A DNA stretch of 64,000 nt from DAISVY01 sp036826635 (lineage in GTDB: Bacteria > Zixibacteria > MSB-5A5 > GN15 > FEB-12). Below are positions 60,724 to 64,000 of the stretch, in pieces (position 1 is the stretch's first letter; the number at the start of each line of letters is the position of its first letter). Position numbers and translations under genes: made by a program. The stretch covers positions 62,001 to 126,000 of the forward strand of contig DAISVY010000005.1 in the NCBI GenBank assembly GCA_036826635.1. Reading direction: 5' to 3'. The notes below the pieces were generated by a model. The model searched no databases and was not told the DNA's origin. It saw nothing but the letters and a program-made list of their open reading frames with translations.

Positions 60724-61707
60724 TCAATTTTTTCGCACGTTTTTCAAGTTTCGCAGGGCCCGGACTAAGTATTTGGGAAGAAAAGTCAGGGGATAATATA
60801 AGGACAGCGGGTTGTAGTGGGGCGAGTGAGAGAAGCTCTTTAGAAACTCCCGGCGAGCCGGAGTGAAATCGTAACGAGCAAAGTGGAGATAGCCCAGTTC
60901 GCAGTGTGATTTACACAACTGTCGGGCGATTGTTTTACGGTAGCGTTTATCCTGTCCGTTCAGGCCGGCCAGAGCTTTTTCGAAGAGCGTTATCCGGCTG
61001 CGAAGAGACAATTCCGATTTGTTTTCACCCATCGTTTCGGTGTAGCGATTGCGCGTCAGGATTTCGTCTATAATGGCGAAACGACAGCGCGGAGCCAGCC
61101 GCAGCCAGAGGTCGCGATCTTCGCACCGACGAAGGGTCTCGTCGAAATAACCTGTCTCGGTCAGGCAACCCCGGCGCATAAGGACGCTTGAGGTGACAAT
61201 GAAATTTTCCTCCAGCAGGACGGGGTAAATACTGCCGTCGAGTATCTTCAGGGTGCCATCGGTCCGACCCGGCATCCGGGGCAGACGTCTCATGGTATTG
61301 AAGAAGTTCTCTTTAACCGGTCCCTGATCGTTGAACCAGACGGCGTTGGTGGCGATAAAATCGACTTCGGGGTGGTTCTTGATGGCCGCGGCCTGCCGGG
61401 CCAGTTTTTCCGGTTCCCAGAGATCGTCGCCATCCAGAAAAGCTACCCAGTCATAAGAGGCCGCTTTAAGGCCCCGATTGCGGGTGGAGCTACGGCCCCC
61501 GTTGTTCTGGCGGATGACTTTTATACGGTCACCATAGCCGGACAGAATATCGGGAGTGCGGTCGGTAGAGCCGTCGTCGACAACGATGATTTCATAATTA
61601 GGGTAAATCTGGCTGAAGACGGACTCGAGGCAGGCGGCTATATAATCGGCCTGATTGTAAGCAGCCACGATAACGCTGATCGATATGTCGGGATGAGCGT
61701 TATTCAT
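60724..61707 (-). CDS. Glycosyltransferase family 2
   Basis: The 327-residue GT-A protein has ISVIVAAYNQADYIAACLESV, VVDDGSTDRTPDIL with the DxD-like site, and WVAFLDGDDLWEPEKLARQ. The acidic RCEDRDLWLRL motif is present. The start ATG 61707 overlaps the stop of the acyltransferase gene by 8 nt. The C-terminal about 80 residues hold a membrane-associated helix pair. It probably adds a sugar to the lipid-linked repeat unit. Confidence 0.88.
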   Translation of the reverse strand: MNNAHPDISISVIVAAYNQADYIAACLESVFSQIYPNYEIIVVDDGSTDRTPDILSGYGDRIKVIRQNNGGRSSTRNRGLKAASYDWVAFLDGDDLWEPEKLARQAAAIKNHPEVDFIATNAVWFNDQGPVKENFFNTMRRLPRMPGRTDGTLKILDGSIYPVLLEENFIVTSSVLMRRGCLTETGYFDETLRRCEDRDLWLRLAPRCRFAIIDEILTRNRYTETMGENKSELSLRSRITLFEKALAGLNGQDKRYRKTIARQLCKSHCELGYLHFARYDFTPARREFLKSFSHSPHYNPLSLYYPLTFLPKYLVRALRNLKNVRKN

Positions 61708-62296
61708 CGGCTGACGCTTTCGGTACGGCGTTTTCTATCCCGGCGTTGCGGAAACCGATCACCCGGGCCGGATTCCCGGCCAGAATAGAGAATTCTTTGT
61801 ACTGTTTAGCCCCAACTACCGCCCCGGCCGAAACCACGCATCCGCGGGGCAGATGGACGCCGGGCATGATAAAAGCACAGGCGCCGATCCAGACGTCGTC
61901 GCCGATCACAACCGGTTTATACTCGGCTCCCTGCTGGCTGATCGGTTTGTTCGGGTCGGCGTAAATGTGATTCGAGGTCCAGATTTTGGCGCTGGGGCCG
62001 AGGATCACGTAGTCACCGATAGTCAAATCGCCGTTGGCCTGAATTTCCACGTCCGTGCCGATTCGGCAGTGGGAACCGAGAGTCAGCTTTTGGGGGTAGA
62101 TGAGGTTAACTCTTTCATAGAAGAAATTATCCTCACCCATACAGCGCAGCCATTTGCGGTAGAACCGTCCACGCAGAACGGCCCCGAGGTAGCCGGGAAT
62201 GGGAGCCAGTCGGGCCTGCTTGTGGTAATAACCGTGTGGTCCGGTTAAGTCCCACTTAATGCGGCGCAGCGTATTTATGAATGACCTTAAACCCAT
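61700..62296 (-). CDS. Hexapeptide-repeat acyltransferase (WcaF-like)
   Basis: The 198-residue protein has left-handed beta-helix repeats (VIGDDVWIGACAFIMPGVHLPRG, CVVSAGAVVGAKQY), typical of sugar O-acetyltransferases. The active-site His is likely the one in IWTSNHIYAD. It would decorate a polysaccharide with acetyl groups. Its 3' part is 87% identical at the DNA level to the second acyltransferase at 63407. Confidence 0.85.
   Translation of the reverse strand: MGLRSFINTLRRIKWDLTGPHGYYHKQARLAPIPGYLGAVLRGRFYRKWLRCMGEDNFFYERVNLIYPQKLTLGSHCRIGTDVEIQANGDLTIGDYVILGPSAKIWTSNHIYADPNKPISQQGAEYKPVVIGDDVWIGACAFIMPGVHLPRGCVVSAGAVVGAKQYKEFSILAGNPARVIGFRNAGIENAVPKASADE
61751..61903. repeat. Direct repeat copy 1 within acyltransferase gene
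   Basis: This 153-bp segment aligns without gaps to 63461-63613, with about 20 mismatches. It encodes the last beta-helix coils of both acyltransferases. Confidence 0.8.
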
Positions 62297-62380
62297 ATAG
62301 TTATGATTTTGCTATGGTAGATATTTATTCGGCAAAAGGGTAGTTTTCATTGAAGGATTTATATGGCGGCGGACCGGCGG

Positions 62381-63319
62381 CTATTTGCTTTCGGCCAGTG
62401 TCTGTCGCAATTGCCGGTACAGGCGGATGAATTCGTCATTTTTACGGCCTTTGATCAGGTAAGACAAATGTGCCTGAAACGACGACCAGCCAAGGAAAAA
62501 CCGGTAAATGGCAAGGAGCGGTTTTACCGCCCGGGAGTAGCGGCGGCGATAATAGACAAGGCGACTCCGGAGAAAATGCACCTGGGAATCGATTGTCCCG
62601 CGCTTGTCACGGCTGGCCCCGACGAGGTGGATGATTTCGATGTCGGGAAGATAATAACTGCTGAAACCGGCCTCGCGCATGCGGCAGAAGTAGTCATTTT
62701 CCTCCGAGAAAAGGAAATAGTCCTCAGCCAGGATGCCTATCGTATCGATAACTTCTCTTCGAATGAGCACGCAGGCCGCCGACAGAGCCTGAACTTTGAT
62801 CGGTTTGCTTAGGGCCGTCCATTCGATGCGGGTGCCATTGAAGAGCCGTCGGAACAGGCGGCCGAAGGGGAAGAAATGGTACACCAAACAATAGCGTAGC
62901 TCACCCATCAGCGAAGGTAACGGCCAGAAGGAATGCTGAATCTTGCCGTTGGGATGCAACAACCGCGGTCCGATGGCGGCAGCAGCGGGATTTTCACGGG
63001 CGTAGTTTATCAGTTGTTGCAGTGAACCGAGCGGTACCACGGTATCGGAGTTCAGGAGAAGGTAGTACGAACCTTCGGCAATACGCAGTACCTGATTGTT
63101 GGCTCGGGCGAAACCGACGTTTTCGGTGTTTTCGATCAGGCGGACCTGTGGAAACTCGTCCTTTATCATCGCCGCCGAACTGTCTTCCGAGGCATTGTCC
63201 ACCACCCAGACTTCGCTCTCGCCGTCCAGCCCGGCCAGCTCGTCGTAAAGCGAGCGCAGGCAGTCGCGAGTGAGGTCCACGGTATTCCAACTTACGATGA
63301 CAACGACCAACTTAGTCAT
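62381..63319 (-). CDS. Glycosyltransferase family 2 (rhamnosyltransferase-like)
   Basis: The 312-residue protein has VVIVSWNTVDLTRDCLRSL, VVDNASEDSS and YLLLNSDTVVP, the pattern of WbbL-type GT2 rhamnosyltransferases. Later there is the acidic FLFSEENDYFCRMREAGF. It transfers a sugar in O-antigen or capsule repeat assembly. It lies between the two related acyltransferase genes. Confidence 0.88.
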   Translation of the reverse strand: MTKLVVVIVSWNTVDLTRDCLRSLYDELAGLDGESEVWVVDNASEDSSAAMIKDEFPQVRLIENTENVGFARANNQVLRIAEGSYYLLLNSDTVVPLGSLQQLINYARENPAAAAIGPRLLHPNGKIQHSFWPLPSLMGELRYCLVYHFFPFGRLFRRLFNGTRIEWTALSKPIKVQALSAACVLIRREVIDTIGILAEDYFLFSEENDYFCRMREAGFSSYYLPDIEIIHLVGASRDKRGTIDSQVHFLRSRLVYYRRRYSRAVKPLLAIYRFFLGWSSFQAHLSYLIKGRKNDEFIRLYRQLRQTLAESK

Positions 63320-63406
63320 ATCACCACCCTTTCCGGGTCAGGCTAAGATCAAGTTGTCCGGTCGCTGATGTCGATACGGGATGTCGCGCTGAGTCGCGGG
63401 AAAAGA

Positions 63407-63994
63407 CTAATTGTTATGTTCCCGGGCGCTGGCTTCCGTCGCTTTTCTGACAGCGTTACGGAAACCGATCACCCGGGCCGGATTTCCGGCCAAAATAGAA
63501 TACTCTTTGTACTGTTTGGTGCCTACTACCGCCCCGGCCGAAACCACACAGCCGTGGGGAAGATGTACACCGGGCATAATAAAGGCGTTGGCGCCGATCC
63601 AGACGTCGTCGCCGAGCACGACCTTGTGATATTCCGCCCCCTGGTCAAGGACCGGGAGATCGGGATCATCGAACCGGTGGTTCTGCGTCCATATTTTCAC
63701 GCCGGGTCCGAAGACGACGTTATCGCCCACTTCGAGTCCGCCACCGGCTTGGATGAAGTTTTCATCGCCGATACCGAAATTTTTCCCTGCTCTGATATTT
63801 TGAATGTTGCGAAAATGCACGCCTTCAAGAACCCGCAGATTCTCGCCGACCGAGCCGAAATGCGGGGCCAGCAGCCGCCGCCGAAGAACCACCCCGTATT
63901 CCCCGGGACAGTTGCGGATAAGGGCGAAATACAGGCGGAAACGCCCCTCGGCGTTCATCATCTCGCGCAAAAATAACCTCAATGCCCGCAGCAT
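63407..63994 (-). CDS. Hexapeptide-repeat acyltransferase, paralogue of the one at 61700
   Basis: This 195-residue protein has the same repeat pattern (VLGDDVWIGANAFIMPGVHLPHG, CVVSAGAVVGTKQY) and IWTQNHRFDD as the paralogue at 61700. ATG 63994 lies 6 nt from the right edge, so a slightly earlier start outside the window cannot be excluded. The two enzymes probably acetylate different positions or sugars of one polysaccharide. Confidence 0.85.
   Translation of the reverse strand: MLRALRLFLREMMNAEGRFRLYFALIRNCPGEYGVVLRRRLLAPHFGSVGENLRVLEGVHFRNIQNIRAGKNFGIGDENFIQAGGGLEVGDNVVFGPGVKIWTQNHRFDDPDLPVLDQGAEYHKVVLGDDVWIGANAFIMPGVHLPHGCVVSAGAVVGTKQYKEYSILAGNPARVIGFRNAVRKATEASAREHNN
63461..63613. repeat. 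Direct repeat copy 2 within acyltransferase gene
   Basis: Second copy of the 153-bp segment at 61751-61903 (offset 1710 bp, ungapped). The intervening segment contains a complete GT2 gene, so the two copies flank it. Confidence 0.8.
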
Positions 63995-64000
63995 GCTTTT

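Overview
The window is a high-GC bacterial chromosome segment with complete, densely packed genes. Three envelope sorting signals lie close together: a C-terminal FlgD/Ig-like tail with a YPNPFNP motif (11196-12272), a dockerin-like pair of calcium-loop repeats (34589-36769) and a PEP-CTERM tail (23806-24114). This combination, with many Sec-exported proteins, suggests an uncultured FCB-superphylum lineage of the Zixibacteria type. That placement is inference. No rRNA is present to settle it.

Layout. 1-9.3 kb: housekeeping genes (end of a HAD hydrolase, STAS protein, PcrA-type helicase, a kinase-fold protein without catalytic residues, Lon, EngB, PurA, exported FKBP). 9.5-11.2 kb: two tandem tRNA-Lys genes (TTT, CTT), then a small AT-richer island with an R-x4-H (HEPN-like) gene and gene remnants. 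11.2-21 kb: exported proteins, a CPA2 antiporter, an OMP-like protein, an intergenic region with strong RNA structure (15884-16082), a GT4, a Cas4/AddB-like nuclease and a TPR lipoprotein.

21.1-34.5 kb: an intact phage-head module (portal, large terminase, prohead protease, decoration protein, HK97-fold major capsid protein, connector-like proteins, beta-propeller protein, fibre-like proteins, holin-like protein). I see no tail tape measure, tube, sheath, integrase, replication or endolysin gene. Two fibre-like proteins carry clear Sec signal peptides, and a PEP-CTERM gene sits antisense between terminase and protease. This is the best candidate for an unusual system: a domesticated or exported capsid-type particle, or an unusual prophage.

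34.6-48.7 kb: a dockerin-bearing exported protein, an HD-GYP response regulator, an M50 protease, a trehalose cluster (DUF5752, TreT-like, OtsB, OtsA), CitF-like, a Zn alcohol dehydrogenase and an OmpA-family protein. 48.8-50.5 kb: an MNT-HEPN toxin-antitoxin pair with a palindrome over the promoter and start codon, followed by another R-x4-H protein. 50.7-54.8 kb: polyphosphate glucokinase, prolyl oligopeptidase, YjbQ and ThpR. 55-64 kb: surface polysaccharide genes (glycosyltransferases, two SGNH-like membrane proteins of which one lacks its catalytic residues, a Wzx-type flippase and two closely related hexapeptide acyltransferases).

Several genes (pcrA, the nuclease, the M50 protease, MNT) have a -10-like hexamer 5-9 nt before the ATG and no Shine-Dalgarno, which suggests leaderless transcripts. 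Most others use good Shine-Dalgarno sites and often GTG or TTG starts. All calls rest on reading motifs; no database search was possible.
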